Assembly (NCBI GenBank): GCA_014871385.1
Contig: CM026431.1
Coordinates: 3,760,604-3,824,603 of the forward strand
Direction: 5' to 3'
Origin: Ceratodon purpureus
Taxonomy: Eukaryota > Streptophyta > Bryopsida > Pseudoditrichales > Ditrichaceae
DNA length: 64,000 nucleotides
The translations under genes were made by a program, and so were the position numbers. This document shows positions 10,362 to 21,887 of the stretch, piece by piece. Position 1 is the first letter of the stretch; every line of letters begins with the position of its first letter. A model generated the notes under the pieces. It was not told the origin of the DNA. It ran no database searches and worked only from the letters and a program-made list of their open reading frames with translations.

Positions 10362-11504
10362 CTTTGCCTATTCAACAAGAGTTTTACCGACAGATTTGAT
10401 GCAATGATTGTCGAGTAACAATTCCTTGCAGCCAAACCCGCCTCAACAATATTGCACTGTTATCAGCTACACATTGTACCGGTCGATTTGACAGTACGCA
10501 CAAAACTATGTATCTGTGGAGCAGAGCAGACTCCTGCCCTCAAGTTCTCAGACTAATAGGGACTCTGAAAGAAGTGCATTGATTCTTGCTGAATTGGTGT
10601 TTGGAAAATAGTGGAGCTGAGATGCTTTCAGTGGATCGACGCTAGATTATAGCGAGTCTGTGATTTGGAGGGTCAACAGAGTTTCCCAGGTCGTCGAAGG
10701 GTCAATGTTACAAATTTTCAAAGTTGTTGATGTATGAAGGGCCCGGTCTCATGAAAAATTGATCTGGCGATGTTTGACAAATCATCGTGTGGCCGTAGGG
10801 GAACATAGACACAAGAAGTCTTATGGTCACTGCACATTGTTTCTTTAAGTTATTCAAGAGTCAAGTGACCAATTCTTTGACTACATTTGTACTGGACACC
10901 GTCAGGAACGCCAAAACATTCATGTAAAGCAATTTCAATCTAAGACTACCATACTGCAAGTTGTTGTGGTACCGGGCGACTGAAACTTTGAAGTCATCCA
11001 GTAATGATGACAACAAGAAATTTGAGAGCACCTCATTACGTTCCTATTTGGTGGTTCAAATATATAGTCCTCAACCTTTTCTTTATATGTTTGGTGGTAC
11101 GTACTGCACAAAGTTATGTCAATAGCTTTCATGATCCATGCAAAAAGAAGAGCTGTATAAAAGATTGACTCACAGCAATTTGAAGGTTAATGAGTTCTGT
11201 GCGTTTCTGGTGATGAATAAATTCAAGATCATGGAAGGCTCAAATTGAACAACTTTAAACCATCACCCCTATTCTTGAATTAGCTCAAAGCAGCTCGGCA
11301 TTCACTCGATGAGTTGTGACACTGCTTTCTAAATGCTGAGTTTCAATACTGGTAGCACAAGCATTCTTGTCAGTTCATAAGCTCTTGGCTACACTCAATG
11401 ATGTCCGAATGATAAGAAGTAAAACCAAAAATAAGCTTAGACTACTTGAGAAGGCCCGGCATCACGCAAGACAAGACAAGGTTACAAACTCAAAGCTCAG
11501 ATAA
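10362..11504. other. Intergenic region upstream of the lectin kinase
   Basis: About 1.1 kb separates the lectin kinase start from the stop codon of the next minus-strand gene. It should contain the kinase promoter and the 3' UTR of the LEA2 gene. I see no coding region, repeat or strong motif. Confidence 0.4.
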
Positions 11505-12140
11505 TTATATTTTCATCCCATGCCTACAAACGAAGCTCTGGATGGTAGCATTGGAAACAAAGATAGAGACATCACAATGCGAAGTGGTAACAGCATGATG
11601 CTTGAATACACCCAAAACTTTTATAACCCCTGCAACCGTCGTAGTGGCCACCATGGGGAGCCTCCCACTCACAATGTTCCCAGGAAGATTCTGATTTACC
11701 AACACACGGTGGCCAGCCTCGACAGCCAACCGCACGGAGAAGCACTCGTTGCCCTTGGACTTGATATTCCCTGCAGGTATGGTGGCCTGCCCAACTGGAT
11801 CCCCATAATAGAACAGCCTCGTTAGACACTCCGAGTGCCGGAAGCCCTCTCTGTTGGGATTATGCACTGTGACGTCCAGCACCAAGGACATGTTGAGGGA
11901 GTTTGCCTCGATGCTGAAAGTCTCCAGAGAGATTGTGTTGATTTGCACCTTTGGATCCCTTGCCTTAAACACTGTCAGACCTAGAATTACAAGCACTATG
12001 GTGATCACAACTATGACCCCCATGATCACTACACATATCATCTTCCTGCGCCGAGTCTTCCCCTCGTACTCAGTTATTTTGATTGGAACTGAGTCTCCAG
12101 GTCTTGGAAACCCCATTGTGGACATTGGATCTAGTTGCAA
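11505..12140 (-). CDS. LEA group 2 / NDR1-HIN1-like membrane protein
   Basis: A single-exon ORF of 211 residues. A short cytosolic N-terminus ends in a basic cluster (KTRRRK), followed by one membrane span at about 34-57 (ICVVIMGVIVVITIVLVILG). The outer part has the LEA_2 (WHy-type) pattern: VQINTISLETFSI, then LNMSLVLDVTVHNPNREGF, then an FYYGDPVGQATIPAG stretch. This architecture and length match plant NDR1/HIN1-like and LEA14-like proteins, which sit in the plasma membrane or endomembranes and act in stress and defence. The first ATG (MQLDPMSTMG) is used; a second in-frame Met at residue 6 is possible. No defects are seen. Confidence 0.9.
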   Translation of the reverse strand: MQLDPMSTMGFPRPGDSVPIKITEYEGKTRRRKMICVVIMGVIVVITIVLVILGLTVFKARDPKVQINTISLETFSIEANSLNMSLVLDVTVHNPNREGFRHSECLTRLFYYGDPVGQATIPAGNIKSKGNECFSVRLAVEAGHRVLVNQNLPGNIVSGRLPMVATTTVAGVIKVLGVFKHHAVTTSHCDVSIFVSNATIQSFVCRHGMKI

Positions 12141-12870
12141 TGGACACTTCCGATAAGCAGAAACTGAATCATCCTTTATTCCTAAACTACAAAATCGAGC
12201 CAGATCATGAAAATGATAACATTACTTGAACCTTGTTAGTAGCCACACTGTCTAGGTCACATTCCTCTGTACATGCTTCGGAAGTTCTTCTCCAGCAGGA
12301 AGAGTTCCTATCTCGGGATTCTTGATCTTATTTGAGTGGGTTGGGGATGGAGCTTCGTAGTACACCTGGTACGTTAGAATGATCATGTCGCAAGTGTAGG
12401 TGAGGTACGCATCACAGTGTGCTCATTCCTACAAAGTACAAATTGCTGGCAACTGTGTGATCACTGCATCTGGCACCCACTTGCGTCTCATACACTGTTG
12501 ATTCTAGAACTCATCCTTGTGCTAACACTTGTGAGCTCCTTGTGACTTTGTCCGGGAGCCTGCTACGGTACCTGTTCGAGTTCTGATGAGGTTTCCATGT
12601 GAAAAGAGGTTAATTATTTCTTTCATAGTGGCCGATCAATATGTACCAAACAATCCCACCATTCAAGCATTGATCATGATTCTTGTCTCCTAAGGAAAAT
12701 ATCAAACAGGCGGCCTGTAGAGAAGAAACGATCGAAAGAAACAAGGAAAGACGTTTTGTCTCCTAAGACACAGATTAACCAATGAAGTGATACATCGATG
12801 TTGCTGACACTCCAATGCTTCTGGGATGCATTGAGATAGAAAATCTCCTACACTGGTGATCAAGAGAAGG
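12141..12870. other. Intergenic region
   Basis: About 730 bases lie between the LEA2 start and the PLPBP stop, which are on the same strand. The region should hold the LEA2 promoter and the PLPBP 3' UTR. No ORF, repeat or hairpin stands out. Confidence 0.4.
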
Positions 12871-15000
12871 CTACTTTTTCGCTGGATATTCTCGAGCCCC
12901 AAAGATGGTGGATCCAACTCTTACGTTCGTACTACCCATTTCAATCTGAAACAAGACCAAAAGTACTAGGAAGTTAATAAATGCAATAACAGACAGACCT
13001 ACGCAAATTATTGTTCTAAAGGCATACTCCCGGGCATCTGTACTTGTGATGTAGAAAAAACACACAAGTTGTATTTTGACTTACGGCAAGCTCGAAGTCA
13101 CCCGACATGCCCATAGAAAGCTCACATTCCTCCACTGGAATGTCAAGGCCCTTGCATACCACCTCCCTGCAACTTGTTAAGGCCTGCAGCCACCCAAAAG
13201 AATATTTACAGATCAATTTTCGGACTAAGCCGAGCAGACCGTTGTAGTCGTGAAATGAGCAGCCATGCAAAAGCTACAACGACCAACCAACGTGACCATC
13301 AAGCATTCGAGTATACTGGTACCTTGAAATTTTCAGGAGTGGATGTGTAATCAAGCATGCCAATAGTCATCAATCCTGAGAAATGTAAGTTTGGGCACTC
13401 TCGCTTAACGTGTTTTGCCAGCTCCAAACACTCAGAAGGCTCCACTCCTGATTTGGCTGCCATCACATATACGCTGACTTAAAACGAAAAATTGCGGCCC
13501 TAGATTACCTTGTTGATTGGAAATTTCCAAAAACTTCTGATAATGCTCAAACCAAAAGCAGAACCAGCTCTTCCAAATAGACACTCATCTCAGACATCAT
13601 CTTCTTGCTGATTTCTAGAACAAAACAATAATCCGTCACAATCAAAAAGAAGGAAATGGCAACGCTGATGCTTACATTCTTCCCCACTGGTATTTACTTG
13701 CACAAGAACTTTCAACGGCTGTCTTCCTAACCCACTCACTGCTCGATCCAAAAAATTTGCGACCTACAAACCATAAAACAAATTGGTTCTTATCCTCAAA
13801 AGGAAAATCAGTTTGCTGAGCAAGGCAACCATTGGAATTAATGCAGAAACATAAGAAGCAATATTGTACCTTCTGACTGTCGACGCCTTCCACCATGTAG
13901 AGGTTGGGAACGCCGGCTGAAGTTCAAGAACAAAATAGTGAGCCCCGGAAAATCAGAAACCTTAGTCAAGGCACTTCTCTCTGAAAGACTCTTAATGATA
14001 ATCGTGCCTCTAAACTAGCACACCGAACCGCTAAAACCTATCGCAACGAATGTAGGCTTCACGCAGCTATGCAACTCATTACAGTATAAAGAAAAAGATA
14101 CTCACAGACAAGAGCTTTAGCCTTGTTGCTTTGGAGATGACCAATGAAATGCCATTTGACGTCCTCTGGCATCTACGCAGTCCAACCACCCAACTAAAAT
14201 TTCAAAATTAGTCCCAGACACTACCTCCGCGCATTTGAAAATTGTGTAAAACAAGACCACAATTCGTCAATTATAGATACGAAAGGCTTGTATTATTCCT
14301 TCATGATCCCTAAACCCATACAACAGAGAACAATACTTGAATAAGAACCTACAAGTGCTAATATCAGGAACCCTAACTAGCAGGACCACATCCACAATAC
14401 TAACCAGAGGACATTTTCCAAAGATCGATACGAATGTTGTTTTGCAGAGAAACCTATCAAAGACAAACACATCTTTTGCCGAAGTGCTGATTAGGTTATG
14501 TCAGATAGTGAAACGCGCAGATAATCCTACTGTTGTCCAATCTTCATTTGTGGTTTTGTAATAAGTATAAGTATTACCTGGGGGGCTTTGTCAATAATCT
14601 CCTGCACATAATTCTCCCCAAAGTGGCGGTGTCCGGCATCGTAAACCTCCTGAACCATGGCCACCGGCTTCGTCTTGCTCACGGCAACCACTCGCACCTG
14701 CAGCTGGAACCCCGACCACGGGACTGTTTATTAAGGTGAACTATCGCATTTGGGTTTAGGATAGAAATCTACACCAATCATCTAAATTACAAATCTAACG
14801 CACAAAAGATGATGAATTAAGCACACCATACTCTGAGCATAGTTACACAATTGATACTATTGTGACAGATTGCCAGACAGAGGGGAGGAGACGATTGGGA
14901 CCTGCGAGATGGGGCGATTCGCACGCTCACTGGCTTGCTGAACGCGCTGCATCACATTCCGCAACGCCTGCACTGCGGCGCTTTCCGCCGCTCTCGCCAT
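12871..15000 (-). CDS. PLPBP: Pyridoxal phosphate homeostasis protein (YggS/PROSC family)
   Basis: Eight exons on the minus strand: 15000-14902, 14697-14578, 14172-14106, 13916-13870, 13763-13676, 13456-13323, 13183-13085 and 12945-12871. The joins are all in frame and give 242 residues, the normal length for the family. Key motifs are VVAVSKTKP (the PLP-binding Lys is about residue 41), [76 protein letters not shown]. The protein is a single-domain TIM barrel that binds PLP without known enzymatic activity and buffers free B6 in cytosol, plastid or mitochondrion. The N-terminus ([17 protein letters not shown]) has no obvious targeting peptide. Exon 1 ends at a weaker donor (CAG|GTCCCA), but the join is in phase and matches the family. 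No defects are seen. Confidence 0.93.
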
Positions 15001-16361
15001 CAGCGCAATCGCCACCCAGCGTCAATGCACACCTGCACCCAATTCTCTCACTCAATCTTCAGTTCTTCTGCATCCAATTCTTCGCACCAAATCCTGCGTT
15101 TCAACAACAATGAAATGTCTAAACTGAACCATCAAACTTGCAAGATAACAACGCCCACAAGCTAATGAATTCTGAAATCAAATTCCTGGTCGTCACAGCC
15201 TACTAGACGCCCACCTTTGAGATTGACAGAGCAATCTCGTGCTCGTAAGTCTCAAGTGATTCTTCACTTGGGATGTAAAAATGTTCAGCTGGGCCGATCA
15301 TTTGCGTCCCGGAAGCACGACATGAAAAGAAAAAACGAGGGGGACAAATTGGATGAGCAATATGGAACACTGTTCCGATTGTGTGGTCGTCAGCTTTGCT
15401 TGTGACAGGTCCTTTATTTCAACTTTCTGGACTTTCCAACTCCGTGAGACAGGAATTCAAAACCACCATTTCACTTGAGTATGGGTCATTTCTGAACACA
15501 AATTCCAAATGATGGTTCAATTCATGGTACTATTATTTCAGATTGTTGACAACGAAGTGGCAAAATAAGGTCAGATATTAGGGAAAGTACACTCATGAAG
15601 AGATACCCGTCTCATCGACTATTGTATAATATTTTTCAATATACACATAACGGTCCCACTATTCGGGAATTGTTAGTTCCAGAGGCACATCTTCTCTCAA
15701 GGTACCCCTCTTCTCCTGATGAGTGATTAACTTCAACCAATTGATGAATTGATACTCAACGCTGTGGATGAGAGAGGGCTCAAAAGTGAGGAAAGAACTT
15801 GCTGACAATGGCGTTTCGAAGGAGATGTAAGCATGCAGTAAGAGACCTGCTTTCATTGCTGGATCAAGAATCTTGAGAAACCATATTCTGGAAACATCAA
15901 ACAGTCAGCATCGACTCAGGAAATTTCACACCGAACGCATACACATAATGGAGACATTGCCCTCTTCCGATTCAAGCCAGTCCGGCTATCAAACAGACTC
16001 ATTGCATCTGAGTTCAAGGCCAAAATTATTCAATCAATTCGGACAACCATAATACACTCACTTGGCGAATGAAGTTACAGCTCCGAGTTTTTATTCAAAG
16101 AAGCTGAATCGAGCTCTACAAAAACTGAGCGGTGGCACCTTTGAAGGAGACGACTCACTCGTGAACAGAATAATAATCATGTCTAGAACAATTCAATATT
16201 AATCCAGATAATCCTACTTGCGTTGCATCGGCGGCCATGGACATCGCCTCCTTGGTGAGGACAGACAGTCAGCAGCTCATATGTCAACCAAGACGAAGAA
16301 TCAATGGGAGATCAATGACAAACGCCAACAGCACCGTCACAAAAGTCACCTCCACGGTGAT
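15001..16361. other. Intergenic region upstream of PLPBP
   Basis: About 1.36 kb lies between the PLPBP start and the stop codon of the EXORDIUM-like gene on the same strand. It should contain the PLPBP promoter and leader and the EXORDIUM-like 3' UTR. No other gene or repeat was seen. Confidence 0.4.
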
Positions 16362-17642
16362 CTACTGCATAGCGCACTTCTTCGTGGCGAGGTTGAACAT
16401 GAAGGGCACCAGGAACTTCTTCCCGTTGACGCCGTTCACGTTGTAGCTGGCACCGGTGGTCGTCTTCAGCAGCTTTCCGGCGTAGCCAGGGTAAGCACCA
16501 TCGCCGAAGATGCCGCCGCACGCCGCCACAGCTTCGTAACCATCATAAGCGGTGTCGCCCTGGTAGTAGCCATTGTCACGAGTGTTGGTCGCGGCGCCGA
16601 CGATCATGCTGGCAAGCGTGATGGTCATACCGTCGACGCCCACATCACCATTGGGAGCCTTCAAGGGGGGAACGTTGGGGCCGGCGCCGTAGTCGGCCTT
16701 GGCGTAAGGCCATGCGCAGTGACCGGGGCAGAGCTTGGAGGGGTTGCCCACCCACACGAATGGGAGCACCTTGTGTTGTGTAAGCGGGGATCGAGTGAAC
16801 GAGTGCGTGCCGCACAGGGAGCTGCAGAAGCCTTGCACATTCACATCCGGGGAGGTCACCACCACGTAGAGCGCGGTGGGGTCGACGAACTTGGGGTCGA
16901 TGGCCTTAAGCGACTTCGCAACAATGGCTTCGATGTCGGCCTCCTTCAGATTCTTCTTGAAGCTGTACTTGTCCTCCACGACCTTCCCGAGCACCACTTT
17001 CTGCGCCACAGGCGTCTTCGCCTTATCCTTGTAGTTCTTCGTGATGCTCCACCATCCTGCTACGGTTGGGAAGTTAGTGCTGGGTTTAGGAGCCGCGAAA
17101 GATTTGATGAAATCGGTGAGGATTGTCTTCTGATTCGCCGCCCAGTATCCGTAAAAGATCACATGCACCTTCATCGTGCCCGTCAGCAGCGGTCCGCCGT
17201 GGTACTTCATGTTGATGGTCGGGTCTTGGACGAGGAACTTCTGTGCGCCAACCAAGCTCTTCTGCACAAACTCCTTGTATGGCACAGCCCTGCCTCCGTG
17301 CGACCATTTGGAGCTACCTACTGGTGCCTCATACGCCGGAATTGCGTCCGGTGAAAACGAATGCCACGAAACAGCGAGAATCAAGAGAGTAGACAACAAG
17401 CCGATCACAATGTTGCGGTTCCGAATGCCGGGGCTGGACGCGCCTAGAAGCGCAACATCCTTGCTTGACATAGACGGCGACAACTTCAGCTTCCCGTCGC
17501 CATTCAACGCGGAGCCTGTCCGCGGCAGAATGGGCGTCGCAGCGAGATCCACCTTCACGGAAGAAGCCGACCGCTGAAAAGCCGCCATGCTTTCCCGCAC
17601 ACTCGAGGCACTCCTCTCCAACTGTGCCCCTGCCATCAACAA
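16362..17642 (-). CDS. EXORDIUM-like (phosphate-induced protein 1 family)
   Basis: A single-exon ORF of 426 residues. From about residue 100 it has the EXO/PHI-1 domain: YHGGPLLTGTMKVHVIFYGYW near its start, then SWWSI-like WWSITKNY, FCSSLCGTHS, HKVLPFVWVGNPSKLCPGHCAWPY, and the C-terminal block with YPGYAGKLLKTTTGASYNVNG. The family is apoplastic and linked to brassinosteroid- and carbon-dependent growth and to phosphate response. Ordinary EXO proteins start with a cleavable signal peptide. Here about 76 hydrophilic, Ser-rich residues precede one hydrophobic span (about 77-96, IVIGLLSTLLILAVSW), so the protein reads as a type II membrane protein or one with a late start. In-frame Met residues at 3, 19 and 58 would not remove this extension fully. 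It is strongly GC-rich at third positions, which creates long antisense shadow ORFs. Confidence 0.93.
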   Translation of the reverse strand: MLMAGAQLERSASSVRESMAAFQRSASSVKVDLAATPILPRTGSALNGDGKLKLSPSMSSKDVALLGASSPGIRNRNIVIGLLSTLLILAVSWHSFSPDAIPAYEAPVGSSKWSHGGRAVPYKEFVQKSLVGAQKFLVQDPTINMKYHGGPLLTGTMKVHVIFYGYWAANQKTILTDFIKSFAAPKPSTNFPTVAGWWSITKNYKDKAKTPVAQKVVLGKVVEDKYSFKKNLKEADIEAIVAKSLKAIDPKFVDPTALYVVVTSPDVNVQGFCSSLCGTHSFTRSPLTQHKVLPFVWVGNPSKLCPGHCAWPYAKADYGAGPNVPPLKAPNGDVGVDGMTITLASMIVGAATNTRDNGYYQGDTAYDGYEAVAACGGIFGDGAYPGYAGKLLKTTTGASYNVNGVNGKKFLVPFMFNLATKKCAMQ

Positions 17643-20280
17643 CGCAATGCTACGTCTTCAACCCCAATAGAACGCTTGAATTGTACTCCACGGCGCAGCC
17701 GAACTTCAACTCGAAGCCCCAACGAATCTGTACAACAATGCTGTCCTCGACCCAGAACAAAGGATGCAATGCAAATTCACAGCAAACAGATGTCTTTCAG
17801 ATCACTACACCGCATTCAGTGCCCTTGTCCAGAACAGGTGAACTGCCGAAGTCTTTTAAGACTCCTGCTCTACGCGTTTTGTGAGCTGGATTCGGCTCCT
17901 TGCCGAATGGGAGAGGAAGGGACTAGTGGGGAGGATGTCTCTCCACTGCCTCGAGTCTGTCGATATGAGCTGGTGCTCGACAAGATATAAGTAAACGTAA
18001 CTTTAACCGAGAACTTGCTGGCAATGAAGCGGGTTCGGAACTTTGGATGGAACCTGTAGCGCGCCGGAATCAAGGGGCGGTGCTTGAAGGGGTCCAAATC
18101 ATTTGGATGATTGTTGAATCGCCTCCGATAAACTTCCCTCTCGCCATGCTAAACCGAGCAATCAGGGGCAAACGGCGACAGAATTAGCAACTGGCATGCG
18201 ATTCCGGCCCAGTGTGTCAGAAGGCGTGGCCCGGAAGAGGCTGCGTAATTGGGTGACGGTGGTCTCTACAGTGCAGGCCATTCACTAAATTTTAAAGTTT
18301 GCGAGACGCCGATGCAATCACCGTGCCGATGTGGCAGACACTTGTACCGAAGCTATGACGACTGAATCGGTTCGTATATGACGAGGGCGAAATATCTTTT
18401 AAACTGGAATAACTGTGCAGGTTATTCCTGGAATCTAGATTATTGATTTATCTTTTGCTTTGATCAAGTGACCCAAGTGATCGGCGTCGCCCTGAGACTT
18501 CGGCGGGAGCGAGAAAATTACTCGGTTGGGTCAGCCTGAACGTTACGTGGTACCTTCTTATAATACGTTTTAAAGTGAATCTGGTTTTAGCAAGTACGCG
18601 TAACGTAGACCAGAGCACTCGTCACTCACGATGGCGTTGGAAATCGATGACGATCTAGAAGATCGTGTTTCGCGGATTGCGAGTGGTTGTTGGGCGAAAC
18701 TTCGTTGCGCCTTTGTAACGTAGCTAGAGAGTTGCACAATGCACGGGTTCATCTCAACCTGTGGATAAGCTGACTCAGGTTTTCACGGTGCAGTGGAACC
18801 TGTTTCTGTGCTACCCAAGTGCTGTGGCACTGTGGACAAGAGGGTGACAGTATGAAGATTTGGAGATCGATGTGTTGAGAGCATTGCTTCATCTGCCTTC
18901 AGGAAATGCAGCTTGTGAATGAGGTTACTTGTGCATTCTCTCTTTGATAAGTAAGCAACGTCGATCATACCTCGCTCTAGTAAGGAGACCGATTCGCTCC
19001 CCTGCGTAGATACCCTCAAAAGAACCGTCTGGGAAAATGAATCAGTTCTTGTCGAATGTTGTTTCTATTAAGTACTGTTTCTAGTGTGAATTGCACACCT
19101 TCAACTACTGTCACAACTCTTCAGTTCATTTGAGTGGACATGCACGAGGACCAGGTTCTGTGATGTGGCCATTCTGTGCATAGATTGTAGGTCTTTCAAA
19201 AATGTGGATCTGCGTATGACAATTTTCACTGATTTGAAGCAGTTTGTAACTAATTGATTTGGAAGGGCATTTCAAGCACATACGAGTTTGTTGCTTCAGA
19301 GAATTTCCTCGTAGCAAGCTGTTGGAGCCTCCTTTTGTCAGCTACCACGGTTCGTAAATGTGACTTTAGGTGACATGTTTCTTGTGTATCGAGTAGGAAG
19401 ATGAAATAAAGTTCAAATTCACGTTTGAAGTTGTCTTGATCCCAAGTTTAGTAAGCTGCTTAGTACATTTGAACTAGTCTGGATCTTTGCAAATTTAAGG
19501 AGGGAGCAGATTGGTTCGACCTCTGCCATGCTCGTCTGGGAACATTGATATCGATGTTTGCACCGGCCGGCCTTAAACTTATTAAACATAAGACTTTGGA
19601 ATTGGCAATAATTGAGCCATATTATAACCTGGGTTAACTTAAAACCCATCTTCTCAGCATTAAATTTAACTACATTCCAGCAGATTACCGTCGATGCTAC
19701 AGATCATAACTTCGACTGTGGATTCCGCTGTCTCGTGCCACTTTCAACTCCCTCGTTAACCATTTTACTTTACTTGATCCTGTGCAGAGCCTGCGTAATC
19801 TGACAAAGTGCACAGCTTTTTATGTGAGTTGAGGGAATACCTTCAGACGCAGTACGCTCTTCAGGTTGTTTGTTTTTGTCATTTTGTCATCTCATATTCA
19901 TTGTGATGCTCATTTTGATCCTCAGACAATTCGGTGAAGTTGATGAGTGGTTGTCATAAGCTCATGTATCCTGCATCAGGAAGCACTCCAGTGGCTATGT
20001 CGTGTCTCTGTGATCGAGTTAACTAATGCTGAACAAATGTTGTAAAGGATTGTACTGTAGCAGAATCAAGACTGTAAATTAAGGCTCAGAATTTTCATGT
20101 TATGTGGATGTGCAATTGACAATAAGCTTGTAATTGTTCAACTCTTCATAAACTAATTCAACCATGTGACAGTGTGAAAGCACTTCATCACAAGAATTGA
20201 GCACTCAGGTTTTCATAAATCATAACTTGTGTTGAGTCTGATCTATCTTAGTGTCAAATTATATGAGATTGTCCCTCATA
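17643..20280. other. Gene-poor intergenic region
   Basis: About 2.6 kb upstream of the EXORDIUM-like gene. The first few hundred bases should be its promoter. The remainder has only short ORFs without recognisable motifs, and I see no repeat or RNA gene. Confidence 0.4.
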
Positions 20281-20336
20281 GTCACTCAGTGTGAATTCTG
20301 CATTAATTAATTAATGCAGAATTCACACTGAGTGAC
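20281..20336. repeat. Perfect 56-bp palindrome
   Basis: Bases 20281-20308 are exactly complementary in reverse to 20309-20336, with no spacer. Each arm reads GTCACTCAGTGTGAATTCTG and continues to CATTAATT at the centre. An ATTAATTAATTAATGCAT word like the palindrome centre recurs at about 20600. The intervening segment begins with a G-box-like GCCACGTGG near 20341. The palindrome could extrude a cruciform or mark a target-site or excision product of an inverted-repeat transposon. Confidence 0.9.
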
Positions 20337-20499
20337 ATTTGCCACGTGGACCCCCTTAAAGGGATGCCACATGACAAATTGGGAAACTTTTGAATTACCT
20401 TCGCCTCCCTACCCACCCTCTTGTACTTTGACGGGAGGTGAGGAGGTACAAATCATATGGGATAAACCCCCCTCCAAGACCCCACGAAGACTCCACCAC

Positions 20500-20596
20500 A
20501 AGACCCCTCCCCCCCGAAGACCCCCCCTCCCCCCAAGAACCCCATGAACGTCCTGGTTGCGCCACGTACCCCCCTTCCCCCCCACTCCCAACCCCC
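20500..20596. repeat. C-rich strand-asymmetric tract
   Basis: The + strand has repeated runs of five to nine C (for example CCCTCCCCCCCGAAGACC and TACCCCCCTTCCCCCCC) with very few G. The minus strand therefore carries multiple G runs able to form G-quadruplexes, and the + strand could form an i-motif. It lies between the 56-bp palindrome and a second TTAATTAATTAATGCAT word. Only low-complexity ORFs overlap it. Confidence 0.7.
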
Positions 20597-20810
20597 TCAT
20601 TAATTAATTAATGCATCACAAATGGGGAGTGAGATTTGGGGAGATATGTGTCAAATAGTTATCTAAGTGGAGGTCCTTGAAGTTCATCACAGCACTAAAT
20701 TTCACAATTCATTTCCATTTCCATTTCCATAAGCAAGATACCCACATCGAAAACTGTGTAACTTATCCAGAAATTACACCAGTTGTTCTGATTCTAGATC
20801 TCTGAGATTC

Positions 20811-20920
20811 TATATACCATTACTGGTGAATACATTCACTTCGAAACCATTCACTTCGAAACCAGTGACATATTTAGGTACTGGTTACAAAGTGAATGTA
20901 CTCAGCACTAATGGTGTATA
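20811..20920. repeat. Imperfect inverted repeat (hairpin) with 39-bp arms
   Basis: The left arm 20811-20849 and the right arm 20882-20920 are reverse complements with about six mismatches (left starts TATATACCATTACTGGTGAA, right ends CACTAATGGTGTATA). A short tandem of ATTCACTTCGAAACC occurs at the left arm end. The size and imperfection fit a MITE remnant or a microRNA-like foldback. Confidence 0.65.
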
Positions 20921-21605
20921 GTGTAATTATATACCTTAAGCATAAGGCAACACCCTCTCAAATTGCTCCGCCCACAAATCCTACTCTATATACTTCCTCA
21001 CCTCCTTTGCATTCTCAAAGAATATGGGACAAATCCCCAATTCCATACCATTCCATCACCATACCATACCATCACCATGCCATATCATCACAATCGCCAT
21101 TCCATACCCCTGACCCCTTCACATCATTAATTAAATAATGTTGGGTGGCAGGCACATTTCGTGACAACTGTGGTTACACCTTTATTACGTTTGAAATAAA
21201 TATGAGCTCTGGAGCTTATGCTGATGATCTTGTGGCTTTTACTGATAACATCAAATCCATTTAGCCACATATCATCCAAAAAACATCTAAGTTATGTAAT
21301 TAAATTGTATGAAATTAGGTTTTATAAATGTGCAGTGATTACATCATGTGTTGTTGCACCGTGTTCTCTCAGGCCGTGAAATCATGTCTTATCTGCAACA
21401 ACAAGGTATCCAGTGTCATTGACGTACAAATTCTACAAATTCAAGGTCTGTCTTCTAATCTTAGAACATATTGTTCAAGGTTGCATTGCTTGATGATTAG
21501 AATTGTATTTAAGTAAAGGACTAATTACTTTGAGTTTGAAGTAAAAGACTAATTACTTTTGAATCTAAAGGAAAAGATTAATTTTACTTTACATAAGCTG
21601 GGAAG

Positions 21606-21612
21606 TATATAA
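21606..21612 (+). promoter_or_regulatory. TATA box of the broken gene at 21.65 kb
   Basis: TATATAA lies 37 bases upstream of the first in-frame ATG (21649) of the unknown ORF. The spacing is short but compatible with a core promoter and a brief leader, particularly if the ATG at 21688 is used. Confidence 0.4.
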
Positions 21613-21887
21613 GCCTACATCGGCATTAGTTTTAACATTGGCTTATAAATGTATAGTAGAGGGATTACAACTTACAAGAATCTTGAAATGAATTATAATA
21701 TTGTAATCGTCAATGTTGCAGAAATGGTTCAAGTTGGTGCCCTCGATTTTAATCCCAGTAAATCTCAAGTTCTTATTATTTGTAATGTCAGTGATAAAGA
21801 CAACACATTTGTCTTTTATTTTCTTGATGGACAAAGTATGGCAAAAGTTGTTGGAGTGGGACTTGATTACGCGAAAGTTATCCTTAA

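Noticed and set aside
16218-17354. 378-codon + strand ORF overlapping the EXORDIUM-like gene
   Set aside because: It is antisense to a clearly conserved gene with GC-rich third codon positions and has no domain of its own.
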